From an uncultured Latescibacterota bacterium (lineage in GTDB: Bacteria > Latescibacterota > UBA2968 > UBA8231): a stretch of DNA of 64,000 nucleotides. Under the pieces are notes generated by a model that had not been told where the DNA came from, made no database searches, and saw only the letters and a program-made list of their open reading frames with translations. Positions 9,399 through 17,620 of the stretch are shown here, in pieces (the stretch's first letter is position 1; each line of letters opens with the position of its first letter). Made by a program: the position numbers and the translations under genes. Where the stretch lies: assembly GCA_951813615.1 (NCBI GenBank), contig OX638377.1:4986599-5050598 (forward strand). Direction: 5' to 3'.

Positions 9399-10370
9399 TT
9401 AGGCGGCATGGCCGTGAACGATTTGGTCCATGATCCGGCTAGTGCGGGCGGCGCTTGTGCCAGTGCTGGGGCATTCGCCTCGGCCCAACAGGGCATTGAC
9501 CACCGTCTGGATCAAGGGTTGCTGGACGTGTTGGGGTGGGTCGATGGCAAAGGTTTGGGTCCCGGCGTTGGTGGTCAATGCGACCGGGGTGAAGGCAAAA
9601 GTGGAAAAGGCGATTCGGCCCTTGTCGCCGACGATTTCGATCTGGTCGCAGCGCTGGTCGGCGGCGAAGTTCCAGACACCTACACCGAGTGCGCCGGATT
9701 CGAAGGCGAAGCTGGCGGTAACGGCGTCTTCGGCCTGATAGAGCTTGGCTTGGTTGGTCGCGTGGCCCGAGGCGTGGGCGATGGGGCCGAGCAGAAAGTC
9801 GAGGAAGTCGAGCTGGTGCGAGGCCAAGTCGAAGAAATAGCCGCCGCCCGAGATTTCTGGGACGACGCGCCAAGGCAGAGCGTCGGGATCCTCGGACGCG
9901 GGTTGGCAAAGGGCGATGGAGGCGAAGCGCACTGCGCCGATGGCCCCGTCCTCGACCAGCGATTTGACCTTGAGGAAAGCGGGCAGGGCGCGGCGGTAGT
10001 AGGCGACAAAAAGCGGCACTCCGGCCCGGCGGCAGGCGTCGATCATCGCCAAACACTCGCCGTGGTTGCGTGCCATGGGCTTTTCGACGTAAACGGGTTT
10101 GCCGGCTCGGGCCACTTGGGCCGTGTAGTGTGCGTGGGTGTCGGGAGGCGTTGCGATATAGACCGCATCGACGTCTGGGTCACCGATGAGTGCGTCGGCT
10201 TGGTCGTACCACTTGGGTACGCCGTGGCGCGCGGCATAGTCGCGGGCCTTGTCCGCGCTGCGGCGCATGACCGCCACCAGCTTGGAATCGCGCGTCTTGT
10301 ACAGAGCGGGGCCACTCTTTACCTCTGTGACGTCGCCGCAGCCGATGATACCCCAGCGAATTGTAGCCAT
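9399..10370 (-). CDS. Gfo/Idh/MocA family NAD(P)-dependent oxidoreductase
   Basis: 323 residues from the ATG at 10370, which is preceded by AGGAG at a good distance. The N-terminal Rossmann fold (GIIGCGDVTEV) and the EKP motif (VYVEKPMARN) are both present, and the C-terminal half is the usual substrate-binding alpha/beta domain. Likely a sugar or inositol dehydrogenase of unknown substrate. The ribosome site sits inside a 55-bp copy of the recQ 3' end, suggesting that recQ was once the immediate upstream neighbour. Confidence 0.88.
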   Translation of the reverse strand: MATIRWGIIGCGDVTEVKSGPALYKTRDSKLVAVMRRSADKARDYAARHGVPKWYDQADALIGDPDVDAVYIATPPDTHAHYTAQVARAGKPVYVEKPMARNHGECLAMIDACRRAGVPLFVAYYRRALPAFLKVKSLVEDGAIGAVRFASIALCQPASEDPDALPWRVVPEISGGGYFFDLASHQLDFLDFLLGPIAHASGHATNQAKLYQAEDAVTASFAFESGALGVGVWNFAADQRCDQIEIVGDKGRIAFSTFAFTPVALTTNAGTQTFAIDPPQHVQQPLIQTVVNALLGRGECPSTGTSAARTSRIMDQIVHGHAA

Positions 10371-10378
10371 GAAACGTT

Positions 10379-10433
10379 CTCCTGACGAGCGAGTTAGGCG
10401 GCCTGTTGGACGATAGCTAGCAGGCCGTCGCCG
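10379..10433. repeat. Left copy of 55-bp direct repeat derived from the recQ 3' end
   Basis: Bases 10379-10433 match 15472-15526 at 52 of 55 positions in the same orientation. The right copy spans the last ~13 codons of recQ, its stop and the following bases; the left copy has no recQ body attached. The two copies bracket about 5 kb holding the Rpn nuclease and the large protease. From the end of this copy to 10771 there is no convincing gene; that stretch contains a short repeat at 10465-10500 and an AT-rich section near 10540-10590. Confidence 0.9.
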
Positions 10434-10464
10434 CAACCACTCTCAACTCGGTCGAGCCGCTGGA

Positions 10465-10500
10465 GCATTGAAGTGGATCCGCTCAATCAGCGACTGAAAA
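10465..10500. repeat. 36-bp imperfect direct repeat, copy 1 (left of Rpn gene)
   Basis: This segment matches 11761-11796 at about 30 of 36 bases, same orientation (shared core TCCGCTCAATCA and CTGAAAA). The other copy contains the very end of the protease gene. The two copies flank the Rpn nuclease gene, consistent with insertion or local duplication. Confidence 0.7.
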
Positions 10501-10771
10501 GACTGCCTGCGGTAGGGCTTAAAAGGGCGAGAGGGCGCAAAGTACGAAGATGACATATAAACGGCATAAGAGGCAAATAAAAAAACTTCCTATCCGCGAA
10601 GTTCCCCTCTACCAATTAACTGACGTTGCGCCGCCTTTGTCCCCGATTTCCTATCCCTGTATCCTTTCCGCTACACTCCAGCATCTCATAGCCCCTCCTC
10701 CCCACTGAGCCGCCGTGGCACGATTCTTGCCTGTTGCCGATGCCACCCCACCCGCACCCAAGGCATGGCTC

Positions 10772-11695
10772 ATGGCCGAATTCGATACCATCGCCAAACA
10801 TCTCATCCATACCTATCCCCGCGACTTCGCCCGCTTCGCCCTCCAGCACGACGACATCGAGGTGCTCGACGTGATCGACACCGAGCAACCCACTGTCGAA
10901 GCCCACCGCACCGACAGCCTCATCCGCGTCCGTATCGACGGACAGGAGGCACTGATTCATCACGAGTTTCAAACCACCGATAGCAGCCCGCCCATGTCGC
11001 AGCGCATGGCCGGCTATATCGGGCGCGGCATTGAGCAGCATGGGCTACCGGTCTATTCCAACGTCATTTATCTGCGTCCAGACGCCGGCCGCACCGATCC
11101 GGGGCACTATCTCCAAGAGCGGCATGGCTACCGCGTGTTGGTGCAATACAAGGTGATTCGGCTGATTGAGCTAGACGGCCAACGCATTCTCGACGAGGGG
11201 CATTCGGGCTTGCTTCCGTTTGCGCCGTTGATGCAGCGGCCAGCGGGGGTGGATGCCGAGGCGTGGTTGCGCCAGTGTTTCCATCGGGCGCAAGAGGTGC
11301 CGATGGACGAGACCGTCAAGGCCAATTACTTGGCCGATCTTGCGATTTTGAGCGGTTTGGTGTATAGATTAGAAACGGTTATGACCATCGTATCGGAGGC
11401 GACCATGTACGAATCGTCGGTAGTGCAGTATTTCACGGAAAAGGCCCTCAAACAAGGCATTGAGCAAGGCATTGAGCAAGGCATTGAGCAAGGCATTGAG
11501 CAGGGCGGCCGAGAACGCGCCATTGAAGATTTGCTCGACGTGTTGGAGATTCGCTTTGGGTTCGCCGCGTCGGATCCGTTGGCCGCTCGGCTTGGGGCCA
11601 TTGACGATATGCAGCACCTCAAGCAGTTGCACCGAGCGGCCATACAGATGCCCAGCCTCGACGCCTTTAGGCATCTGTTAGACGCCGCCGAATAG
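10772..11695 (+). CDS. Rpn-family (PD-(D/E)XK) recombination-promoting nuclease / 'transposase_31'-like protein
   Basis: About 307 residues from the ATG at 10772; an in-frame GTG at 10715 is an alternative and neither has a strong ribosome site. The N-terminal half contains the nuclease core: RTDSLIRV followed by ALIHHEFQTTD, the D...E-x-Q arrangement of Rpn proteins, then a cytochrome-like helix region. Near the C-terminus the protein has four tandem I-E-Q-G units encoded by an exact 12-bp repeat. Rpn proteins promote RecA-independent DNA exchange in E. coli and are commonly multicopy and mobile. It sits between two imperfect 36-bp repeats. Confidence 0.8.
   Translation: MAEFDTIAKHLIHTYPRDFARFALQHDDIEVLDVIDTEQPTVEAHRTDSLIRVRIDGQEALIHHEFQTTDSSPPMSQRMAGYIGRGIEQHGLPVYSNVIYLRPDAGRTDPGHYLQERHGYRVLVQYKVIRLIELDGQRILDEGHSGLLPFAPLMQRPAGVDAEAWLRQCFHRAQEVPMDETVKANYLADLAILSGLVYRLETVMTIVSEATMYESSVVQYFTEKALKQGIEQGIEQGIEQGIEQGGRERAIEDLLDVLEIRFGFAASDPLAARLGAIDDMQHLKQLHRAAIQMPSLDAFRHLLDAAE
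11453..11500 (+). repeat. Four perfect 12-bp tandem repeats inside the Rpn gene
   Basis: CAAGGCATTGAG occurs four times in a row, encoding repeated QGIE in frame. Because the unit is a multiple of three, copy-number changes would lengthen or shorten a helical linker without shifting the frame. Confidence 0.95.
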
Positions 11696-11760
11696 CACGA
11701 TTCGCTTCGGCGACGCGGACGCTGTGCCGCTACTGGGGGCGACGGCCCTCCAATCGGTGG

Positions 11761-11796
11761 GCATTGCAGCGGCTCCGCTCAATCAAAGGCTGAAAA
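11761..11796. repeat. 36-bp imperfect direct repeat, copy 2 (right of Rpn gene)
   Basis: Partner of 10465-10500 (about 30 of 36 identical). It overlaps the last six codons and stop of the protease gene on the minus strand, so the left copy may be a displaced remnant of that gene's 3' end. Confidence 0.7.
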
Positions 11797-14700
11797 CAAT
11801 CCCGCCAACTCTTCCTCGTCTTCCTCGTCTTCCTCAATGGGGCTGTCGGGAGCGGAAATAGGTTTGAGATCCAGTGCTTCAGTTACATCGCTCCAGGAAC
11901 TAAACGTAATACCACCAGCACCAAACTCGGTGCCTCCTTCTATGAAGAATGTTCCTACCAGTATCCCAACCATACGAACCTCTCCTGACGCATTCGGAAC
12001 CGTGTAGACTGGGCCACCACTGTCGCCATTTCGGGCAGGTTCGCCAAGCGCATCATGGTAATACCCATAATAATCAGTTCCTTCTACAGGAGCAAGCAGT
12101 GCACGTTCCTCCACCGTGTTTCGCAGCGGAGTACTGGTTCGTGCACCGAATGCCAATACCTCCAACCCTTCAGTTGGCTCAACAGAGCCGGTGACGGTGT
12201 AGGTGGTATTGTCTGCACCGCGGACCTGGAGCGGAGCAACCCGTTCAATGTAATCATCGTGACCGGGGTCAAGACAGAACTCCTCCAAGTCACCGCTCCA
12301 GGTGAGGGAACAGCCGGGTTTCTTCGCAGTCGGGTAGACAGCAAAGACAGCGTCTGCGACAAGAATATCGGTGTCTCCTTCAGTTCGGATAGCAGAGGTG
12401 CGGAAGAGTTTACCAAGGAGGTGCTTGAGTGTGAACTCGCTAGACACGCCATGACCGATAAAGGAATCGACTCGGGTATAGTCTTCTGCTGTGCCAAAAG
12501 ATTGAGCTGCTGTGTGTCCAGATAGGACAAATCCTCGTTCACCGGTCGTAGTCTCAAGACCGCCGAGGGTGAGGGTGCTACAGGCGGTGAGGAAGTCAAA
12601 GTCGCCTGATTGGAAGATCGCAGTGTCTCCACCCATCGGCGTGTTGCGCTCTGGTGTAGTAACACAAGAGTCATACGGAGGACCAGGATCCTCAGGCTTC
12701 ACTCGGACCACCACCTCAGCAGGTGCACTGACACAGTCAGTGTCGATACACACGTAGTAGTAGTATCTCGTAGTTTGGGTAACCGTTGGTGCACTGTGTG
12801 TGCTGGTGACAGTAACAGATGATCCGGATGCAACGACGCCGGTTGATGCACTGCCAGCTTCACGGACACCGCCGACTGTTGGTGTCGTGGTTTGTCCCGT
12901 GTGTCGATAGATACGGATGGCCTGCGCAGGTGCAGAAGCGTCACCGGTATTGGTAATTGTTGTGGTGATGGTGATCGGGAAGGTGGATTGGAGAGAGATC
13001 GGGGTTGCAACACTTTCGGTCACGGTGAGTGACGGTTGTGGTTCAGGTATCTCCGGTTCTTCCGGAGTTTCTGGTTCTTCGTCCTCAGGTTCACTGGGTT
13101 CAACGAGTACTGATCCCGGCATAGCGGAGATCATCACGTTGTCGAGTGCGAGGGTGGTGAAACTATTGGTAGTGATGCCGAAGAATCGAAGAGTGAAGGC
13201 ATCGCTGATCTGGTCACCGGAAAGGGTGTAGGTCTCCAGGTGCCATTGACCGTCAGCGTGTCGTTGATTCCAGTTGTCGAGTCGTTGGTAGGCACCATTG
13301 TTGCCAATGTCGACACCAAGGAACTCCGATGCACCCATACCGGGGTCAAGGTAGCGGTAGAAGGAAAGGGTCACCGACTCATGTGCGGACAAATCAACCG
13401 GAGACGAAAGGGTCATGAAACAGATAGAGCATCCCTGAGCCTTTGCAACAATATTGCCGGGACCTTCGCCGGGAACGGTTGCATCAGCACCAAGAGAAGC
13501 AGCTTCCCACTTCGGTCCTCGCCATCGATCAAGTCCATCTTGAAACGTATCCAAAAAGAGGTTCGACGGATTCTCTGTTTCCTGTGCTGTGCTCGCAGGA
13601 GTAATCGTGAGTCGCCAGGAATTCAAAACACCGGTATCCTTCTGTTCATAGTCCCCGACCCGGAGGTGCCAAGTACCGCGTGCTGACTGTCCCTGCAATG
13701 AGTCGGTCGCCGGAAGGGTGCCGACAATGTTGTCGTCAGGGTTAATACCTTTCACCACACCGTCGTACAACGTCGTCACCACACCACTCGGAGCCACCAA
13801 ATCAATCTTCAAATCACTCTTGAACGAGTGGGTAATATCGACCTCGACGGCGACCGTACCCACCGTCACGTCGTCTGGCACGGTAATACTGCCGACGATA
13901 CGTTGTTGCTTGGGGGTGCCCTCAAGGGCCGCGTGCGGCGACTCGAAAAAGGACATCGGCGAACCAAAGCCCGTCACCGGGGCAACCCGCCTGATCGCTC
14001 TCGTCGTCGGCCGCGTCCGCACCTTGCCGGATGATGTGATAACCCCAACAGACGGCTCCACGTGAATGGGCGTGACCGGAAAGCGCTGCTTTAGGGCTTG
14101 GTAGAGCTGTTTGCCGCCCTGTGCCGTCCAATAATCGCGGTCAATGCCCAGATAAACCCGATCCGCGCCGTTGATAGGCAGGACCCCTGACAGCAACACC
14201 GGCACCTCGTCGAGCAGCCGCGCCACCGTGGCGTCTTTCTTCTCGTTGCGCAGAATAGACCCCCACACCACCTCCGTCACCGGATCCAGCGAGTACCCAC
14301 CCGGTTGACCCATCCGCAACGACGAGACCGCCGCATCCGACGGATTGGCCACATAGCGGGCCAGCAGCGCCGCGTCCTCAAGCTCAACTCGACCATCGCA
14401 GTTGACATCGCCTAGCGTCCTCAAGCCGTGGTGGGGAAGCGACACGGCGGGATCAACACTCAACATGGCCACCAGCAGTCCGTCGTCTAAATCCACGTGG
14501 CCGTTGTTGTCCACATCGCCGAGTATCCCCTCCAGCGTCGGCACCACCCCCTTCCCTCGCCCCTGCGGCTCCGCTGCCACCACCACATCCACCGACCCCA
14601 CTCCGACGCCAAAGTCCGAGTCCACATGCGCAACCAGCCCCTCTCCCGAAACCACCAACCCATACGTCGCAGACGATCCCGATCCTGCCGCCTGCGGCAC

Positions 14701-15255
14701 CGCCGCTACACGTGCTCCGCCCAGCGGCACCCCCGCCTGCCCATCTATCAGCACCATCTTGCCCGTCCAATGCGCACCCGCCACCGTCAAACGGTAGATA
14801 TACACCCCCGAGGCCGCCGCCCGACCCGCCGCATCTGTGCCATCCCATCGCGCCCGATAGGACCCTGCGCTCTGCTCCTCATCCACCAGCGTCGCCACCC
14901 GCTGACCCAAGACGTTGAACACCTCCAACCGCACCGGTGAGGTCGCCGCTAGCTGATAGGGAATCAGCGTCGAAGGATTAAACGGATTGGGATAGTTTGG
15001 CCCCAGCCCAACTTCTGACGGCAGTACCCAACCCCCACCCGCCGCCAGCGGCAGCGCAAACTGCCCGGTCTCATCCGTGGTCGCTTGTCCCACCAGCCCC
15101 CGACGCAGATCGGCTAGGTCAAACAGCACCACCTGCGCGCCTGCCACCGGCGACCCGTCCGCCAGCCGCACCTGACCTGCAATCATCGGCGACGAAGCCG
15201 GACTCGCGTCAACGGAAACCAACAGACTCAACAGACACACCCGTAGAAACAGCAT
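11779..15255 (-). CDS. Large secreted multidomain trypsin-like serine protease with dockerin-like, P-proprotein and FlgD-like domains
   Basis: 1158 residues. In order: a signal peptide (1 to ~20); a carboxypeptidase-regulatory-like segment (~24-72); a FlgD-like sorting-type domain (~86-172; NYPNPFN, GQRVATLV, ASGVYIYRL); two dockerin/EF-hand-like calcium motifs (DVDNNGHVDLDD ~247-258, DVNCDGRVELED ~283-294); a proprotein-convertase P domain (~455-550; THSFKSDLKIDLVAPSG, GTWHLRVGDY); a jelly-roll segment; a CARDB-like Ig domain; and a C-terminal protease domain with LSGHTA as the possible His box and GDSGGP at 1077-1082 (Ser1079). It ends in an acidic tail. Having the FlgD-like domain near the N-terminus instead of at the end is unusual. 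A sigma70-like promoter lies about 130 bases upstream. Confidence 0.85.
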   Translation of the reverse strand: MLFLRVCLLSLLVSVDASPASSPMIAGQVRLADGSPVAGAQVVLFDLADLRRGLVGQATTDETGQFALPLAAGGGWVLPSEVGLGPNYPNPFNPSTLIPYQLAATSPVRLEVFNVLGQRVATLVDEEQSAGSYRARWDGTDAAGRAAASGVYIYRLTVAGAHWTGKMVLIDGQAGVPLGGARVAAVPQAAGSGSSATYGLVVSGEGLVAHVDSDFGVGVGSVDVVVAAEPQGRGKGVVPTLEGILGDVDNNGHVDLDDGLLVAMLSVDPAVSLPHHGLRTLGDVNCDGRVELEDAALLARYVANPSDAAVSSLRMGQPGGYSLDPVTEVVWGSILRNEKKDATVARLLDEVPVLLSGVLPINGADRVYLGIDRDYWTAQGGKQLYQALKQRFPVTPIHVEPSVGVITSSGKVRTRPTTRAIRRVAPVTGFGSPMSFFESPHAALEGTPKQQRIVGSITVPDDVTVGTVAVEVDITHSFKSDLKIDLVAPSGVVTTLYDGVVKGINPDDNIVGTLPATDSLQGQSARGTWHLRVGDYEQKDTGVLNSWRLTITPASTAQETENPSNLFLDTFQDGLDRWRGPKWEAASLGADATVPGEGPGNIVAKAQGCSICFMTLSSPVDLSAHESVTLSFYRYLDPGMGASEFLGVDIGNNGAYQRLDNWNQRHADGQWHLETYTLSGDQISDAFTLRFFGITTNSFTTLALDNVMISAMPGSVLVEPSEPEDEEPETPEEPEIPEPQPSLTVTESVATPISLQSTFPITITTTITNTGDASAPAQAIRIYRHTGQTTTPTVGGVREAGSASTGVVASGSSVTVTSTHSAPTVTQTTRYYYYVCIDTDCVSAPAEVVVRVKPEDPGPPYDSCVTTPERNTPMGGDTAIFQSGDFDFLTACSTLTLGGLETTTGERGFVLSGHTAAQSFGTAEDYTRVDSFIGHGVSSEFTLKHLLGKLFRTSAIRTEGDTDILVADAVFAVYPTAKKPGCSLTWSGDLEEFCLDPGHDDYIERVAPLQVRGADNTTYTVTGSVEPTEGLEVLAFGARTSTPLRNTVEERALLAPVEGTDYYGYYHDALGEPARNGDSGGPVYTVPNASGEVRMVGILVGTFFIEGGTEFGAGGITFSSWSDVTEALDLKPISAPDSPIEEDEEDEEELAGLFSAFD

Positions 15256-15387
15256 AAAGCCTTGTGATCCTTTGCCCTATTTTAACGTGAGTGGCGTCCC
15301 CAATGCGGCCCCATGCGGAGGCCGGACTGCACGGGTTAAGCGGCCTTTTAACTGGAATCTTGCTTCTGCTTAACAACACACGATTGC

Positions 15388-15415
15388 AAAATATGCTTAC
15401 AATACTCCTTGTCAA
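15388..15415 (-). promoter_or_regulatory. Putative sigma70-type promoter of the protease gene
   Basis: On the minus strand, a perfect TTGACA (15415-15410) and TATTTT (15393-15388) are separated by 16 bases. The protease ATG lies at 15255, leaving a ~130-base leader. The region from 15256 to 15486 otherwise holds only the 55-bp repeat. Confidence 0.4.
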
Positions 15416-15471
15416 TCAAAAAAGAAGAAGTCCCCACCAGAGCAGAGTACAAGCGAATCCGCTACGTCAAA

Positions 15472-15526
15472 CTCCAGACGAGCGAGTTAGGCGGCCTGTT
15501 GGACGATGGCTAGCAGGTCGTCGCCG
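15472..15526. repeat. Right copy of 55-bp direct repeat (native recQ 3' end)
   Basis: It contains the last codons and TAA of recQ plus the bases just after. Identical to 10379-10433 at 52 of 55 positions, in the same orientation. Confidence 0.9.
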
Positions 15527-17409
15527 TATTTTTCGGCCTTGGCCGGGCCGATGCCGTGCGCCAGCTTGAGTTCTTCTAGGTTGGCAGGCCGCAGCAGGAC
15601 GATATCGCGGAGCGTGCGGTCGCTGGCGATGACGTAGGGCGGCACCTTTTCGTCGCGGGCCAGCGTCATGCGGTGATGGCGCAGTGCATCGAAGAGGGCT
15701 TGGGCGTTTTCGTCGAATTCCTCGCGGGGGTTGGGAATGCGAGGACGGACGCGTGCGGTGCGGGCTGTCGGGAGCGGTGCCGATTTCGGCGGCAGCAGCA
15801 GGCGGGCGGGCCGCTCGGCGTGAATGACTTGGCGTCCTTCTTCCGTGAGGACCACGACCGGCCGCTCACCGCCGGAAAAATCGGCCCAACCGGCCGTGAC
15901 CAGCCGGCGCAAAAGCTGCAAAAGCCACCGCTCAGAGTGTTCTTTGAGAATGCCAAAGGTCGGGGTCCGATCTAGGCCGTCGCGTGCAAGGCGTGCGTCC
16001 GTGGTGCCGCGCAGGAGTTTGGCCGCCATTTGGATGCCGTAGCGTCCGTGCAGGCGGGCGACCGCGCACAGGGCTTTGCGCACGGTGGTGGTGACTTCTG
16101 TGGCATTGCCTGCCTCGGCATGGGAGAGGCTACTGCATACGTCGCAGCGACCGCAGCCCGAGAGCGTTTCCTCCTCGTCGCCGAAGTAGCGCAGGATCGC
16201 GTCGTGGCGACAGGACCCGCCCTCGCTCCAGCGCATCAGCTCCAAAAAGAGATTCCACTTGTGCTGGACCACCGTCTGCTCAAGGGCATCGCTTTCGATC
16301 AGGCGGCGTCGCAGCGGCATGTCGCCGGGGGAGACCAGCAGGAGGCAGGATGCGTCTTGGCCGTCGCGCCCGGCGCGGCCTACTTCCTGATAATACGCTT
16401 CAATCGAGCTGGGCGGAGCCAAGTGGGCGATGGCGCGCACATCGGCGCGGTCGATGCCCATACCAAAGGCATTGGTGGCCACCACGACTTGGATTTGGTC
16501 TTGCATAAAGGCGCTCTGCACGGCGTCGCGGTCCGGCCCCATCATGCCCGCGTGATAGGCGGCCACCCGCCAGCCGGCCCCTTGGAGCCGGGCGGCTTCT
16601 TCCTCGGTGCTCTTGCGGGTGGGGGCATAGACGATGGCGGTACCTGGCCTTTGGTCGGGCGCACAGAGTGCTTCGGCCAGCAGCGCATCAATCCGCTGGC
16701 GGCGCTCAGCGGCGCTGTTGATTTCGGCGACTCGCAGCGCGAGGTTGGGCCGGGCAAAGCCGCGCACTAGCTGTGGGGTGTCGCTCGGCAGCCCGAGGCG
16801 TTCGAGGATTTCGTCGCGCACCACCGGCGTGGCCGTGGCGGTGCAGGCGAGGACCCGACAGTCGGGCAGTTCGCGGACCAGCTCGCCAATCTGCAAGTAC
16901 TCGGGCCGGAAGTCGTGGCCCCACTCGCTGATGCAGTGGGCCTCATCCACGGCAATAAGCGAGCACTTGATCTGGCCCAGGAGCGCGCGGAAGCCAGAGT
17001 AGGTCAGCCGCTCGGGCGCGGCATAGACCAGCTTGTACTGGCCTTGGGCCACCCCGCGCATGCGGCGGCGCAACTCGTCGCCATCGAGGGTTGAGGATAG
17101 GTACGTGGCAGCGACGCCGCGCCGCTGTAGCGCTTGGACTTGATCGTGCATCAGGGCGATGAGCGGCGAGACCACTAAGGCCGTGCCCGGCAGGAGGGTA
17201 GCGGGTAGCTGGTAGGTCAGGCTCTTGCCGCCGCCGGTGGGCGCGACCAAAAGCAGGCGACTGGTGGCGAGCAGGGTTTCGATGGCTTCGCGTTGGCCGG
17301 GCAGAAAACGCTCAAAACCGAGCCGAGCCAGCGCGGCGTCGAGAATGGCTGGAGGGGGCTTGAGGGAGTCGGCGTCGCTGAGCAGGAGGACGTTTTTATG
17401 TTCGGTCAT
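15487..17409 (-). CDS. recQ: ATP-dependent DNA helicase RecQ
   Basis: 640 residues. SF2 helicase with Walker A APTGGGKS (K62), DEAH box (AVDEAHCISEWGHDFRPEY), SAT-like TATATP, the motif V/VI region (FGMGIDRADVRA, QEVGRAGRDG), the four-Cys RecQ zinc site (C...CGRCDVC), an RQC winged helix and a C-terminal HRDC domain (TLRDIVLLRP, LKLAHGIGPAKAEKYG). It unwinds DNA in recombination and fork repair. The 3' end of this gene is duplicated 5 kb away, so the gene seems to have been the target of an insertion that left recQ intact. Confidence 0.97.
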   Translation of the reverse strand: MTEHKNVLLLSDADSLKPPPAILDAALARLGFERFLPGQREAIETLLATSRLLLVAPTGGGKSLTYQLPATLLPGTALVVSPLIALMHDQVQALQRRGVAATYLSSTLDGDELRRRMRGVAQGQYKLVYAAPERLTYSGFRALLGQIKCSLIAVDEAHCISEWGHDFRPEYLQIGELVRELPDCRVLACTATATPVVRDEILERLGLPSDTPQLVRGFARPNLALRVAEINSAAERRQRIDALLAEALCAPDQRPGTAIVYAPTRKSTEEEAARLQGAGWRVAAYHAGMMGPDRDAVQSAFMQDQIQVVVATNAFGMGIDRADVRAIAHLAPPSSIEAYYQEVGRAGRDGQDASCLLLVSPGDMPLRRRLIESDALEQTVVQHKWNLFLELMRWSEGGSCRHDAILRYFGDEEETLSGCGRCDVCSSLSHAEAGNATEVTTTVRKALCAVARLHGRYGIQMAAKLLRGTTDARLARDGLDRTPTFGILKEHSERWLLQLLRRLVTAGWADFSGGERPVVVLTEEGRQVIHAERPARLLLPPKSAPLPTARTARVRPRIPNPREEFDENAQALFDALRHHRMTLARDEKVPPYVIASDRTLRDIVLLRPANLEELKLAHGIGPAKAEKYGDDLLAIVQQAA

Positions 17410-17460
17410 TCGAAAGGCTTGGATCGGCGTGGTAGTACCTCACGGAGCAGAAAATATAAG

Positions 17461-17490
17461 GTAGGGGGCGGTTTGCAAACCGCCCCCTAC
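17461..17490. repeat. Perfect 30-bp palindrome (intergenic)
   Basis: The 15-base left arm GTAGGGGGCGGTTTG is followed directly by its exact reverse complement, with no loop. It lies between recQ and phoX, which are both on the minus strand. It could be a REP-like element or a protein-binding site; it lacks the T-run of a terminator. Confidence 0.8.
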
Positions 17491-17540
17491 TTGCAATTGG
17501 CGTACCAGTCCAATTTTCAGAGAAGACAAGCGCGTGACGC

Positions 17541-17572
17541 AAAAAGCGCTGTGCAGGTTACTACACAGCGCT
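17541..17572 (-). terminator. Rho-independent terminator downstream of the PhoX-like gene
   Basis: AGCGCTGTG (17545-17553) and CACAGCGCT (17564-17572) form a 9-bp stem with a 10-base loop. On the minus strand the stem is followed by five T. It lies 49 bases after the end of the PhoX-like gene. Confidence 0.7.
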
Positions 17573-17620
17573 GTATCGCCTACCGGACTCGGGGCGGAGA
17601 ATTCCTATGGACTTGCAGAG

